DNA from: Ascarosepion bandense
Taxonomy: Eukaryota > Mollusca > Cephalopoda > Sepiida > Sepiidae
Direction of reading: 5' to 3'
Assembly: GCA_037127315.1 (NCBI GenBank)
Contig: JBBBDQ010001122.1
Span: forward strand, 5,907,001-5,971,000
DNA length: 64,000 nucleotides
The position numbers and the translations under genes were made by a program. Below are positions 63,825 to 64,000 of the stretch, piece by piece. How positions within the stretch are numbered: position 1 is the first letter of the stretch; every line of letters starts with the position of its first letter. Under the pieces are notes generated by a model. That model did not search any database and was not told the origin of the DNA. It saw only the letters and a list, made by a program, of their open reading frames with translations.

Positions 63825-64000
63825 ACTAGGGCATGCTAAGAGTAAAACAGAAGAAGCGGCAGTTTGAACAAAAGAAACACATTTTTTGAGTTTATCTGAA
63901 GTATCTCTTGTGTCCTAAAAATACACGGCACATAGGAAAAAAAGCATAAAATCGATCACTGACTATTTAGACTAGTTGTTGTGGGAAAATAGCTGTTCAT
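63825..64000 (-). repeat. Inverted copy of 43012-43190
   Basis: Its reverse complement starts ATGAACAGCTATTTTCCC and includes TCCTATGTGCCGTGTAT and CAAACTGCCGCTTCTTC, as in the left copy. It runs off the window. Confidence 0.7.

Noticed and set aside
1..64000. tRNA, rRNA or full snRNA genes
   Set aside because: No cloverleaf, rRNA block or complete U2 was found by eye; the only matches are the U2-like LINE segments and a SINE B-box.

Overview
The window is metazoan nuclear DNA, almost certainly from an invertebrate. It has no operons or bacterial genes. It holds nested non-LTR and LTR retrotransposons, a Merlin (ISXO2-like) DNA transposon gene, SINE-like and MITE-like repeats, and AT-rich spacer with (TA)n and (CA)n microsatellites. 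I cannot name the phylum: no host protein-coding gene or rRNA is recognisable.

Region 1 (1-23,652) is an unbroken head-to-tail array of Tx1/L1-clade LINEs, called copies A to E here. A is the 3' end of one element. B is an internally deleted derivative whose ORF1 is fused to the ORF2 zinc finger. C, D and E are near full length (about 6.4-6.6 kb). Each full copy has a 5' UTR with two 109-bp monomers, ORF1 (RRM-like region plus CCHC knuckle), ORF2 (AP endonuclease, YADD reverse transcriptase, C-terminal CCHC) and a roughly 700-bp 3' UTR. All ORF2s are broken; ORF1 of copy E is open. The 5' ends of C, D and E carry a segment matching the U2 snRNA branch-recognition region. The ORF2 protein would copy the element RNA at a nicked target and the ORF1 protein would bind that RNA.

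Region 2 (23,653-37,622) is a nest. A Gypsy element (LTR, PBS, gag, pro-RT-RNaseH-integrase) has a BEL/Pao element (two 577-bp LTRs, 5-bp target duplication, RT lost) inside its gag. Its integrase is cut by an LTR-like segment (30,687-31,418), followed by LINE copy F with an inverted ORF1 segment, then a second copy of the Gypsy LTR. The 3' half of copy F plus the LTR is a near copy of the 3' half of copy E plus its LTR.

Region 3 (37,623-64,000) is AT-rich and mostly non-coding. It contains two Gypsy gag relics, 0.73-kb direct repeats, a 1.25-kb repeat present at both 41.7 kb and 62.0 kb with a rearranged flank, an intact Merlin transposase ORF lacking the expected third catalytic acid, perfect hairpins, a CpG-rich CCAAT/NRF1-like promoter candidate near 46.3 kb, two SINE-like families, and two MITE candidates. 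One short exon-like segment lies near 58.5 kb.
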